From Lactifluus volemus (Eukaryota > Basidiomycota > Agaricomycetes > Russulales > Russulaceae): 64,000 nucleotides of DNA. Both the position numbers and the translations under genes were made by a program. The DNA is taken from assembly GCA_022376515.1 (NCBI GenBank), contig WTXI01000026.1, positions 124,001 to 188,000 on the forward strand. Reading direction: 5' to 3'. This document shows positions 10,488-22,400 of the stretch, one piece after another. Within the stretch, counting starts at the first letter, position 1. Every line of letters starts with the position of its first letter. The notes under the pieces were generated by a model. It was not told the origin of the DNA and did no database searches. It saw only the letters and a program-made list of their open reading frames with translations.

Positions 10488-13400
10488 CTATTTAGACGAA
10501 TCGTAATGATGTACTGTAGCCCAATTCGATCCATGCACAAACTTCGAGAAATCCATCCGCGTCTCATGTTCGCCTGCAATCCAGACAGTGCTAGGTCTAT
10601 GAAGACACGGCCTGTGAAGCTCGGGAACCCATAAAACAAGTTCATTCTGTTCTCCATATATCCAACCGTCCTCATGGATCAAGGTTTGGTCCGTAAAATA
10701 GATCTTCTCAGTATCTTCTGTTACGACCTTTTCCACATGAATTGTGCAATTGTCCGAGGCCGAGGGAGCGTGTTGCGTGTCTGGGGAGGATGAGACAGAC
10801 CTGGAACAATCGGTATGTCCAGTAAGCAGCCCTCCTACAACCTGTCTTGACGTGACATCCCACACGCGAATTGTGCAATCATCCGAGATTGATGCAATGC
10901 GCTTCCCGTCCGGGGAGAATACAACCGAAGAGACCGACTTGGTGTGCCCAATAAATGGACCCGCTACAACCTGCCCTGTTGTGGCGTCCCACACGCGAAT
11001 CGTCCAATCCTTCGAAGCCGATGCGATACGCTGCCCGTCCGGGGAGAACGCTACAGATGCGACTTCACGGGTATGTCCAGTAAACGGGCCTGCTACGACC
11101 TGTCCTGTTGTGGCATCCCACACAAGAATCGTGCGATCGTGCGAGGCCGAGGCGATACGCTGCCAATCTGGTGAAAATGCAACAGAAATGATAAAATCGG
11201 GGTATTTCGTAATTGGGTCCCCTACGACTTTCCCTGTTGTGGCATCCAACACGTGAATCGTGAATTTCGTGGCGGCGGCGATACGTTTTCCGTCCGGTGA
11301 GAACAAAAGTGAAAAAATACGGTTGTCAACAAATGAGTCCACTAGGACCTCTCCCGTTGTAGCATCCCACACATGAATTGTGTGATGCCATGAGGCCGAT
11401 GCGATACGCTGTCCGTCCGGTGAGAAGGCGATATATGGGAAATAAGCGGCATCTCTAAACGGGCCCGCTACTACTTGTCCTGTTGTAACATCCTGCACGC
11501 GGATCGCGAGATCCTCAGTGGTCAAAGCAATACGCTGCCGGTCCGATGAGAATGCAACAAATCGAATCCGATTGGCGGGTCCAGAAACAGGGTCCGCTAT
11601 GGCCTGTCCTGATATGGCATCCCACACACGAATTGTGTCATCCCTTGAGACCGATGTGATATGCTGCCCATCCAGTGAGAATTCGACAGATACAACCAAA
11701 TCGGTGTGACCAGTAACAGGGCCTGTTACCTGTCCTGCTGTGACATCCCACACACGAATCGTGCAATCGGTCGAGGCCGATGCGATTCGCCGTCCGTCCG
11801 GTGAGAATGCTACAGATTTGACTTCACGGGTATGTGCAGTAAACGGGCCCGCTATGACCCGTCCTGTTGTAACATTCCACACACGAGTTGTGAAATCAAC
11901 AGACGCCGATGCGATATGCCGCCCATCTGGTGAGAATACAACAGATGACACCATATTGGTGTGTCCGGTAAATGGGCCCGCTACGACCTCTCCTGTCATG
12001 GCATCCCACACCCGAATCGTGGAATCTTCCGAGCCCGATGCGATGAGCTGACCATCAGGTGAGAATGCAACAGATCTGACTGGATGGGAGTGTCCGGTAA
12101 GTGGACCCGCTACGGCCTCTCCTGTTTTGGCATCCCACACGCGAATCGTGCAATCGTACGAGGCCGTCGCGATATGTCGCCCGTCCGGTGAGTACGTAAC
12201 AGATGAAACCCCCATGGTGTGTCCAGTAAATGGGCCTGCTACGACCTCTCCTGTTGTGGCATCACACACACGAATTGTGTAACCGCGCGAGGGAGATGCA
12301 ATATGTTGCCCGTCTGGTGAGAATGTAACAGAAGAGATGTACAGAGGGAATCTAGTAAATGGGCCCGCTACGACCTGTCCTGTTGTGGCATCCCACACAC
12401 GAATCGTGCAATCGTCCGAGGCTGATGCGATACGCTGTCCGTCCGGTGAAAATGCAATAGAGTTGACCGAATTTCTGTGTCCAGTAAACGGGCCTGCTAC
12501 GACCAGGCCTGTCGTGGCATCCCACACACGAATCGCCATATCGGCCATGCCTGAGGACGATGCGATACGCCGTCCGTCCGGCGAGAATGCAACACAAAGG
12601 GCTGATCCAATGTTCTGAATCGTCATTTCCAACGCTGGCCAATGAGACAACCGCCCGCGTTCCAAGGTCAATATGCGAGGAAATTGGCGAACGTATTGAT
12701 TGAAGACCTGGGAAGAGCTTGGTGCGAAAGGAAGCGCAGAGAGATAGATATGGGGAGCACTCCTTGCCACCGTCATTCCAAAGTACCGCACAAATGAGGA
12801 TGCATCATGAACCAATGTCAACAGGGTTTTCACCTCCGTTTGTGAGCCCTAATGCGAGGTCACTAAATGACATATTGCACCATGGAATGTACCTACCTCT
12901 TGCTGCAACCACTTCAACAAATATGACAATGCCGGTGAAGCAAGGCCAACACTGCTTTTGATGCTAAGTACTTCCAGCCAAAACAGAAACTTTGTCTCGA
13001 AGAGCGATCGAAGTTTCTTGAAGATATCATGATCGAACCCAAGATGTTCTAAATGGCCGTCCCAGTGAATACAGGCATACGAGAGAGCAGATGGAATATG
13101 TTCCGCAATTCGAGATTCAAGGTCTGCGACCTCGCTGTTGGCCAGATACGACGATTCCAGTTTGCAGATATTGAATTTCAGATTATCGAGCATTAAACCA
13201 AGACAGGAATGTGCCAATTGATGGTGGGCATCCAACAGATCCACATAAAACACATTGCTCGTCTTATTCGTGAGAAAGTCACGAAATGATGTATGGAGAG
13301 GAACGATGGGACGCGTCTGGTCAGATGAAGTCACGTTACTCAGCAGAGAGCCGAGGTGACTGAGAATTTCAAGAACCAGAGCTGGATCGGAATCCTCGGG

Positions 13401-16035
13401 ATCATCAACGGGTGCATGTCGTCGCAAAGCAATGAAGGAATCGATGGAGAGGGGATCGATCGCAGCAAGAAGCTGCCCCATGATGGACCGAAATAGTATC
13501 TGTGCTTCATCCGACTTGATGTACTCTTTGAGAACCTCTTCGTACAGGTTGTCCAACAATCCTTCTCCGTTGCGGCCTCGAGAGTGTCCCAACAGCCGTT
13601 GTACACGCTTCGTCATGCTCAGGCCGAGACTAGCAGGACTATTTATGAACCCAGATGCAACGGCCGCCCATTGGAACAGGCCCTCTGCAGCCTTCGCTAA
13701 TTTGTCACCATGATTTGAAAACACGTCCTCTGGAAGCTGATTTTGAAGATATATCCCAATATCTTGCTCCGTATTCGCAGCCAGTCGTGGATCATCCATA
13801 TACAGGATACGGACGGAGCGTGCGTTGGCAAACGCAGGTTCGATACCATTCTCTGGCCTCGAGGTGATCAATATGCGGAAATTCGGTGGGAGGTCAATGA
13901 GACGTTGAGCAAGGAACGTATGCAGTCCGTTTCTGCTAGTTGTGACACCACTCTCATCCAACGCATCGACAACGATAAGGATAGGTCCGGGAAGATGCAG
14001 GTCCTTGAGCGGTTCGAGGAGAAGGCTTTCGAAGAGCGTACGATAGTCTCGGGTGCCACGAAGAGACGAATTATCCTTGATAACTTTCCCGAGAGCGAGT
14101 TTGAACATAGGGTGGTGATCAGCGAGATCGCGCACAAGTGTCGTGAACAGCTGGTATGCTTCATCCTTGGACTGTTCTTTCCGCACAAAAGTGAAATATG
14201 AGCCGAGATATTTGTTGTCGAACCGACGTGCGACCTCATGGGCAATCGATGATTTGCCCATGCCTGCCTGCCCAAGGAGAACGAGGGCACGTTCAGATTC
14301 TGGGCTGTTGATCCATTTGACGACGTAATCCAAGAAGGCTTCACGGGTGCCCGGAAGACAGCGTCTTTCGTCGCCGAATCGCCATCCTCCGTTGTAAGGC
14401 ATTTCTCTGATTTTTGCATCCAATTCTATGTCCGTCGTGAGATAGACCACCCGACGGTCTCATGACTGGGTAGGTTACGCACCAGCTTCCAGCGCTTGGT
14501 TTGAGATGTCTCCTAGCTGTGCTTTCACTCTACCCACATCAACTCGCGTTTGGCTCACATCAACTTGCGTTTGAAGGACAGTGGCCTCAATCGTGATAGT
14601 GGCATGTGCGAGGAACTCCTCCCGTAGTCGGGCGAGCGCGGTGCGATAGTCTTCGACTTTTCCGTCAACTTGGCCGCCGATATTCTTCCACGTCCTCTTT
14701 CCTAAATTTCTGATGAGCAACGAGCTGAGAGAGGTTAAGATGACATACCGACTTGCACATCCTTCGCATATGACTCGATAAACTCGGCAGATCTGGTGAC
14801 ACACTGCAGCATTTCATCCAGGATTTTTGCTTGATTGGACGCTGGCTGGATATTCCTCAAAATGTCCGCCTCCTTCGAAAATTCAAACGCATCTCGTATC
14901 GCTTCAAGTAGTGTTCGAATATTGTCATCACGCTGAAACTGGTTTAACAAAGTCTGGTTACAAGGCGAAAAAGGTGTGAATGTTCCATATCCTTCGCCAA
15001 GGTGAGGACACGCACCTCAGGGATCTTTGAGAGTATACCCCACGCCAACTTGGCGTAGGGGTTCAGCTGAGGGACGCTCAGCAAAGGTTAGGGGGAAAAG
15101 ACGGTGGGCATACATCTAGGATTGGATTGACGGTGTCCATCACTCGCTTGATAATATCAATGGCATTTTTCCACGTCTTTACGGCATCCATGGCTTCCTC
15201 AGCGCAATCAAGAGTACGTAACACTTCCCTCTGGCTGTCCGCACCTCCTTCCGGGGCCTCAATGGCTTCACTGTTGGCTTGGTCAGTTGGGGGCGGTGCA
15301 CCTCCTTCAGCAATAGGGTCCTCCGGATTGGCAGTTGAAGAGCCTGGGGTGTGCGCTGCCGCAGTTGTAGACGAACTCGCATTTGCTGACATGGCAATCG
15401 TTAAGTAGGGCACGGTCGGCTCCGCTGTATGTTCAGCGTATTCGTTAGCACGGCCAAGAATAATATCAAGTTCTACATGTAGATGTTCAGCCTGACGCAT
15501 GAGTGCGACTTCCAAAACAAACAAGACGAACCGCGTTGATGTTCACAAGTTATCTCCTGGCTTCCAACAAGGATGTCCCGTATGGTCCTTTTCTCATGGA
15601 GAGATATTGTAATACGGGATCGTGATTGTACAGCACTGCAGGAGACTCAGTTACGAGTAGAAGTAAATATAGGAGCAATCTCACAAAGAGTCGACATCCG
15701 CGTTCCATTCCACATGATTCCCCACACTCTGCACAGATCGAGTCTTCCAAGTTCTTGTCCCGTATGTCACAACAGCATAAAATTTTCTCTTCCCACGGAG
15801 GGGAAGATTGTGCGCTCTAAGGACTGCAGGGAAAGAGACTAAGTACTCATCGGAGCATGACAACAGATATTCGTACCAACAATCTTAAGCGGGAGCGAAA
15901 TTGGTTGCGTTACGTTGACCTGATCACGGCTGATGTTTTGTGTTCTGGAGATTTGAGGACTTGGACTGCAGTGAGGTGTTGGTTAACAGTGGGGCACCAT
16001 GCGTGAGAGACTTTCGCATACAAATTCTGGAACAT
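10488..16035 (-). CDS. NLR-A: C2-like / NACHT / WD40 STAND receptor
   Basis: Multi-exon minus-strand gene. The C2-like N-terminus is split (exon 15823-15685 reads VLRAHNLPLRGKRKFYAVV, then from 15635 ITISLHEKRTIRDILVGSQE). A helical linker follows (about 15490-14483, with RTLLEAIRDAFEFSKEADIL and YRTALARLREEFL). Next comes one 1529-nt exon, 14425-12897, holding the NACHT NTPase: Walker A GQAGMGKSS and Walker B ILIVVDALDESG. The last exon, 12848-10488, encodes about 786 residues with around 15 WD40 repeats (SPDGQRIASAS...IRVWDATTG), enough for two propellers. Introns at 14482-14426 and 12896-12849 are clear; the first exon (start proposed at 16035) is uncertain. Known fungal STAND proteins of this type mediate self/non-self recognition and cell death by ligand-induced oligomerisation; that role here is inferred. 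The frame is intact in the NACHT and WD40 exons. Confidence 0.85.
10744..12630 (-). repeat. WD40 repeat array of NLR-A, DNA-level near-identity
   Basis: Tandem units of about 129 bp (43 codons). Plus-strand signatures such as GGGCCCGCTACGACCTGTCC and TGGCATCCCACAC recur with few changes. The most alike units are at the two ends of the array, while the central ones (about 11180-11600) are degenerate. This pattern is expected if units are exchanged or duplicated among themselves. Confidence 0.85.
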
Positions 16036-16160
16036 ATCTGTGTATTTGTAGCTTGAAAGAAAATGAAATACAGGTAAGACAGATGACAGACGGAAGGGAG
16101 GAGCTGATATCGATGATCGATCAGAAGTTGGCAACCTCACGGCACTTCCTCACAATCACA

Positions 16161-16935
16161 TGATCAGCGCGGTCAGGCTGACCCGGGGTCAGAGAGGTCA
16201 CGTCAGAGAGGTCACGTCGCGTCGGTTGACTTAGTCAAGGGTCAAATGAGGGTCATACCTATTTAGGATGTGACCACGATGCGATTAGATCACTGTATCA
16301 CAATCGATCACCGTGCACAAACCGTGTCAAAACATCGTGTACAGGCAATCAATCCTTCTGTTTGCCTCTCATTCTCCCTTTCTGAATCTCCATCATGTCC
16401 ACAAAACACTGGTCATGGATTTTTTTCATTACTGATGGCCTTTTGTTCCATAACAACAACTCTTTTTATTTTATTTAAGAATGCATGGTGCATTGCATGC
16501 CTCGGTTATCAGCAGGACCACCTATGACAAGCTGACATTATTGGTGCAGCAATTAGTGGCACTAGTGGTGGCCGCACAGAGGCACAGCAAGAGGAACAAG
16601 GTTGCTATATAATTTTTGGTACCTGAAGCCATTATACATTGTATTATGTAGCACGCATACTGTGTCAACCGATCTCAGGAAAACCGGGTCAGTCAATGGT
16701 CCCACATCTAAGCAAATGCAGCTTTGTTGCACCAGATATCAGAACTCGTGCCCTGGAAGAAATCTATGAGAAGAAACCCCACCGCGAAAATCCTCCCACC
16801 CTTGCATGATCCCCAATATGGAAGTTTCCCACGGACCCTTGACCCTATGACCCGGGTCAATCAAAGTCACGCCACTCGACGGTGGGTCAGGGTCTGACCT
16901 CGTCAGACCCGGGTCATGACAACGCTGATCAGCGC
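16161..16935. mobile_element. Non-autonomous DNA transposon (MITE-like) with 10-bp flanking direct repeat
   Basis: TGATCAGCGC occurs at 16161-16170 and again at 16926-16935, flanking a 755-bp segment. The ends are imperfect inverted repeats built of GGTCA/TGACC words: the left side has TGACCCGGGGTCAGAGAGGTCA, and the reverse complement of the right side has TGACCCGGGTCTGACGAGGTCA. No transposase frame is inside. The flanking repeat (10 bp, or 8 plus 2 shared bases) suits hAT or KDZ type elements, which make 8-bp target duplications. The superfamily is a guess. Confidence 0.65.
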
Positions 16936-17392
16936 AACACTGGCGCTACCTTTTCATATAAACTACATACAATGCGTCGTCCGTAACTCCGTCTTATTCA
17001 CAAAAGATTGAGGTCAGTAGTAGTATGCTCACCCCTTTATATTCTGGTAAGGCAACTACTAATTACTACATCGGTAGTACCTCCTTGAGCCGCCACATCG
17101 CACAACTTGAAGTCATGGTCTCCACTACGACTCCAGCTCCAGTGGACGCTGCTTCCACCGACAATGCCTTCCAGAGCAGTTTTTGCGGGAAACCAACGGT
17201 GACCACTGTCTCTGCACTTGACGTACAGTGTTATGGTCAAAGACGTCGAGATCGATTATAACTCCTACCGACAAGAGCCCACAACCCTTTGGTCCGGGTC
17301 CACTTCATTCTTCGCATTTTAGCTGGGCATCAAGCTCCTACTCCATATAACAAGGCTACTTTACAGATACTAACAGACATTGACAGGACGAA
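16936..17392. other. Intergenic, no gene recognised
   Basis: Short frames at 17025-17261 (plus) and 17037-17240 (minus) oppose each other and show no domain. The segment lies 3' of the deaminase gene and probably holds its 3' UTR. Confidence 0.4.
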
Positions 17393-18935
17393 CTACAAGC
17401 CTGCTGTCACCATGCCAATCAACTCAGCAATTTCATCCGCAGTTAGACCTAAATTCAATTCCGGACCGCCAGATCCCAGCGACCTCGTATCTTCATGCTT
17501 CTCGAAATCGCTAAGGAGCTGCTGTCTGATATGCCTTAAAAAGGCTGCACGAAGGTCTTCGTCATGGCTGGGAAATCTTGGCCAGGACCATCCAGGGTAA
17601 GCCTTCCCGCGAGAACCTCTAGTAGCGATGTTTTCCTCCATAACCTCATTGAAGGCATGGATGTAGTGACTACACATAATGCAGGAAAGTTTTGAGACAC
17701 CGATGTAGGGTAAGGCGTCCTTAATTTCACCCTTGACCATCGCTAAAATCAAGGCTAGTTCGGCGTGAATTGTAGTATCCAAACGGGTCAACTCAGAGGC
17801 ATCCGCAAGCGATTCGATGAACGACTTGCGCTGCTTATCCCATACCGCAGAAAGATAGCCGGCTCCGGCCAGGGCGGCATCCAAAGCCACTTGGATGGTC
17901 TCCGAAGATAGGTTGCAGCGATATGGAGTTGTGGTTGGGGAGGTGAGGACTTGAACTACCAATTTCCCTTCTAACAGTTTGCGAAAGCTGAGCGACTGGG
18001 TCTGGTTAAAGAGCCTGCGGGTCGAGATCGAGAACGACATGATCTTTAGCGCCCAGCGCCGAAGCTGGAAACGTATGCCATGTTCTAGATTATAATAAAG
18101 ATGTGGATTCCGGTCAGAGTGAAACAATTTAGGTGTCAGATCACGCGCCATCAACCAGCCATCTTTCTGCGTTATCAAGCAATGTAAACCAGTCCTCATC
18201 ATTGTCGGCAAGTACGTCTTCGAGTTTGGGAAGGAGGTTAAGTTTCGTCCAGCACGAATGCATTTTTAGAAGCATGTCTATATAGGTGGCGGAAAGTTGC
18301 TTCGTGGCCTGTGCATCGGCGACAGTCTTGATGATCGCATCCACGTGCAGAAGGAACAACATCAGCGTGGAATGTTGCTCCGACGTGAAGTGCGTCCTAT
18401 CCTGCTCAATGTACCTCCGCATGTCCGAAAGCTCGCGCTCGCGCTTTGTAACGCGGTGCGCAAAGATGTCGAATGAGTAATTGTGGATGGTTCTACAAAT
18501 TTCGATGAGGTCGTTCTCCAACTCTTTCGGGATGACCTTTGGGGAGCCGTCCATCGCAGGAGGTGGCTTGTAAGGGACTTGGCGAAGCATCTCAAAAATG
18601 GATTGTAGGTGTTGAGGACAACGACGAGCCAGTTGATCATCTTTGTGATTGAAAACGATGTACAATCGCGTTTCTAGAGTGCCCTTATTGACCTTTGAGC
18701 AGGCCATCGTAGCGGAGCCGTTTCCTGGTCGACAAAGTGAGATTTCGGCGACGGCATCGAGAAGTGTCTGTAGACGCCGATCGACCTCTTGACTTTTGTC
18801 TGGACAGGATCGTTCCTTAGACCGTAGGCACCGATTTGCAAGTGTGGGCCTGGAAGTCCGAGCCTTCCTGAAAAGCTCTGCGTAGTATTCTGGGTCATCT
18901 GTACCGATGGAAATGGGCTGGTTGATCCCGGACAT
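17393..18935 (-). CDS. OTT_1508-like deaminase-fold protein
   Basis: Two exons, 18935-18216 and 18166-17393, give 497 residues. The 49-nt intron 18215-18167 (GTACTT...TGATAACGCAG) has canonical ends and restores the frame between two overlapping frames. The C-terminal third carries the cytidine-deaminase-superfamily signature: TIHAELALI (HAE, zinc-ligand His and catalytic Glu) followed by PYIGVSKLSCIMCSHYIHAF (CxxC zinc ligands). The phrase YIGVSK-xxC--C is typical of the OTT_1508-like family, expanded in fungi and predicted to act on nucleic acids or nucleotides. The helical N-terminal half (about 1-250) has no assigned function. All three active-site elements are present, so activity is plausible; the substrate is unknown. 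Confidence 0.85.
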
Positions 18936-19498
18936 TATAATAGAAATTACGATGGAAACCGCTAGAAGTGGGTGCGCAGATGATGGTGTGAGATGGTGAA
19001 ACTGGTTGGAAAGGGGCTATCGCGTATTTCCGTCCTAGCCACATAATCTGGGATAACATTCAGGCATCTGTGCCACAGAAGGCATTAGTTATCTGAAAGA
19101 CACGATATCCATCTCATTACAGTGTACTTAGACACCGCTTACAGGTTAGATAGCTACCTCATGCAATCCTTACTTACGATTTAGGGTAACAAGGCGTGGC
19201 TCAGATGACTGACGATTTGGAACCGAAGCCATAATCTTGAAATCAAAATCAAGAGGAGGGTATAACAATACCCGAGTCTCGAAAGCGCTCACCAACTTTT
19301 TAACAGAGGAACTGGAGGTGCACACTTTCCCTGATCTGTGACTGGTTGGAGGATAGATGGGTACTCGATCATCGATCACCATCAGGTCACACTGGCAGTC
19401 CGTTTTGCCCAAAACGTGATGCATGAGTACAAATGAAAACAGGTCAGTGAACATGATACAAAATACACCATCTCATGGATCAGAATATCCCCTCACGA
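18936..19498. other. Intergenic between deaminase and MON2
   Basis: Contains the deaminase 5' flank and the MON2 3' flank. The only frames (19170-19454 minus, 19423-19641 plus) have no recognisable features. Confidence 0.4.
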
Positions 19499-22400
19499 TT
19501 ACCGTGGCACACCAAGCTCGCGCCCAATTTCCTTCAGACATTCCTGTGCCAATACTCGAGCATCGAGCGAAACGAGGTGGCCCGGACCTGAGCCCAATCT
19601 ACCCGAACGGCCAACGGGGTGAACCTGATCCACTCCAGTAGGTTCCTTGCCCTTATTGGTCAACCTGTCAGATTCGACGAGACGGTCAACCGCGATCCAT
19701 GCGCTTGGTGCCTTTCGCGGTACAGATGCGATCTCGCAGAGCAATGTGTAGAAGTGGAACAAATGGGCGCGAGATGAACGCTTTACCGAGTCGGCGATGA
19801 GACCTGATGGTGGGAGGGATATGTCGATCGCTGGGGGTTGATGCGAAAAAGTCAGTAAGGAAAGGGATTAAAATTTGAAGGAACTCGACGCAACCGGGTT
19901 GTTCTGTTGCACATTTCGTCGGAGTTTCTGACAGAGCCGCCCACAGCGAGCCCTGCCAGAGACGAAGCTCGCGCAGCTTGTGCAACACGTATAGCAGCTC
20001 CTCTTCTCGTACTCTGCACAATCAATCAGGGCCAGGTCAACGAAAGCAGGTGTATCACGTGACTTGCCTTGGGAACGGAAGGTTTCCACGAAGCTTTTCG
20101 TCCGCGACGTAACCGGCGAGCGTTGCACGACATCGACCAATGAGTGCTGGCAAGTTCAGTGCGGCGACTCTTCTTCGTGAAGCCTCACGATCTAAAAAAA
20201 AAAAAGAAAATACAAGCACATGGGCGGGACATTCGGGGAGGGCAACCCTACCTTTCAACGTGTCAGAGCAGATGAGAAAGAGCAGATCAAGACACCAATA
20301 AGAAAAGCGTTCTCTTGACACTGCAGGCCGAGGCACCGTGCTGCCCACAGCCTCACCGTCGGCCTTGCCATCCCACGCGGCGGATATATCGCTAGCTTGC
20401 ATAAGACTAGTTGTGGGCAGATAGTCCTCATCTGACTCGTGTTGTAGCAATTGCGAACCCTGTTGTAGAACTTTGGCCAGTTGCGTGATGACATAATCGG
20501 GGACGCGGCCATCACCAAGGCAAGGTACGACGTCTGTCTCGAGTGACGCGATCAGAGACAGATCAAAGTTTTCCTCTTCCTCTTGCTCGGAGAGAGAAAG
20601 GCTATCTACGGCGGAGCTATTTTGTGCGCGCGTGAGCTCAAGGCACCGATTTGAAACGAATAGCGTACCAGTCTGCCAGGATGCCACCTCGGAAAACATC
20701 GATCACCTGCCTCCATACGCTCTCCACTCGCATGGATGATAATCCTAGTCAACCACCCATAGCGTAAATATACAGGCACTTGATGATAAGAGAACCATAC
20801 TTGATCCAAGAGCACCGATCCGCGGGCCAATCTCTTTTACAACCTTCAAAAAGCAGCTTGTCGCCATCTTCCACAACGGAGGGTCCTTTCCAAACTTTGA
20901 CGGGGGAGGACAGTCGTACTTGAACTTGATCGGGATCGCATACGCAGATAATATCGCCTCGATGGTCTCATCCACGAAAATTTCGTCCCTTTCCTTGAAC
21001 TGTAGGAACAGCTCTGCCAGCCTTGGCATGCACGTCTTTGCGAGAGCGATGTAGGTGATACGCTTTTGCTGTGGCGGCGTCGTCACGGGAGCCGAAGCAC
21101 CCGCAGACAGCTTCGCGCTTGGTTTCTGGACTTCAGGGACGTCGAAGGACGCAATAAATGCGAGGGTTGAATATTCAGACAGGTCTCTAAGGATAAGAGA
21201 TGGGGTTCCCGCTTCCTTTAGCTCAATACCGTTGATTGTGTCCATAACGATAGACTGATAACGACGTGTTTAGTGGGGTTCCATCCACGGACAGCCTGCG
21301 TTAGTCTTACCTGGACAGGAGATAAATGATCAATATCCGGTCTATAGTCTGGCGAGTTCGGGTAAGTCAAGATACCTACAAAGCCACAACATCAATGATT
21401 GATACGTCACGCTGGGAACAGAAAACTCACCCTTCAAGATCATCATGAGCGTGGAGATACGCTCCAAGGGCCACTCGACACCATCCAACGTCCGACTAAT
21501 GCCCCTCACAAACTTCATGACGTCCACGAATGCGACCAAACTCTCCTGCGTGAACGGCGCAGGAACATCGGAGAACTGTCCTGCGGCACTCGCGCGCCGA
21601 ACGATCACCGCGCCAATCTCTTCGCACTTGGCCCAGCTCCTCTCCCAAATTTCTACGAGAGCAGGTCGCAGCGAGTGCTCCGCATCAGACGACGAAGCAG
21701 CTGCAGCGACAGCAGCCGCCTTGAGCGCGCGTTCGAGGCAACGTAGAGCCGGTGCGCTAACCGCGCGGCTATCGAGCAAGAATGCGTCATGTATGTGCGT
21801 GACAAACGTCTCCCATGCGGCGACGAAAGAGGGCAAGTGTATGATCTTCGAGACGAGAAAGTCGTTCATGATTGCTCCGATCGACTGCAACGCGACTACT
21901 TTAGATTCGTCCCACGCCGATTCGGGTGCTGCTGGCGTATCTGCCGCCATCGCCGTGGACAAGGACAGGCCGCTCTGTACTGAGTCAGGTGGTGACGACG
22001 GGGGCGTGAGGGCATTCTGTTGCACGTGGGGCGAGAGGGCGTCGAGAAGCGGGAATGTGACCTTCCACACGCACTCGTCCCATGTCTCCAAACTGAGCGT
22101 GGCGCCATACAATTGAAGGGTCCTGAACAGCGTCTGTATTGCGCCCATGCGCACCTCGGGACGCGCGTCGGCACAAAGGCGCAAAATCTCGAGTAGGAGG
22201 TGCATCCAGAGCGCGCTGTAAGCCGGCTCCTGGTCCGCCTCGCGTCGCTTCGCCTGTATCGCGTCCGATACGCCCCAGAACAGGCTCTCAGCTGCTGTCA
22301 GAGCAATATTTGTATCCGCCTGTCGGCCGAACTGGCCTAGAGTGCTAATGCATAGCCGTAGATGCTCCGGCGAGAGCGCTGCGAGCGCGTCGCACATGAG

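Noticed and set aside
10744..12618. Long plus-strand frames rich in CPVNGPATTCPVVASHTRIV
   Set aside because: They are antisense shadows of the WD40 repeats; the 129-bp period keeps the opposite strand open. The same holds for 37619-38942 and 39853-40392.
18141..18211. Frameshift in the OTT_1508-like gene
   Set aside because: The two overlapping frames are joined exactly by a 49-nt GT-AG intron (18215-18167), so no lesion is needed.
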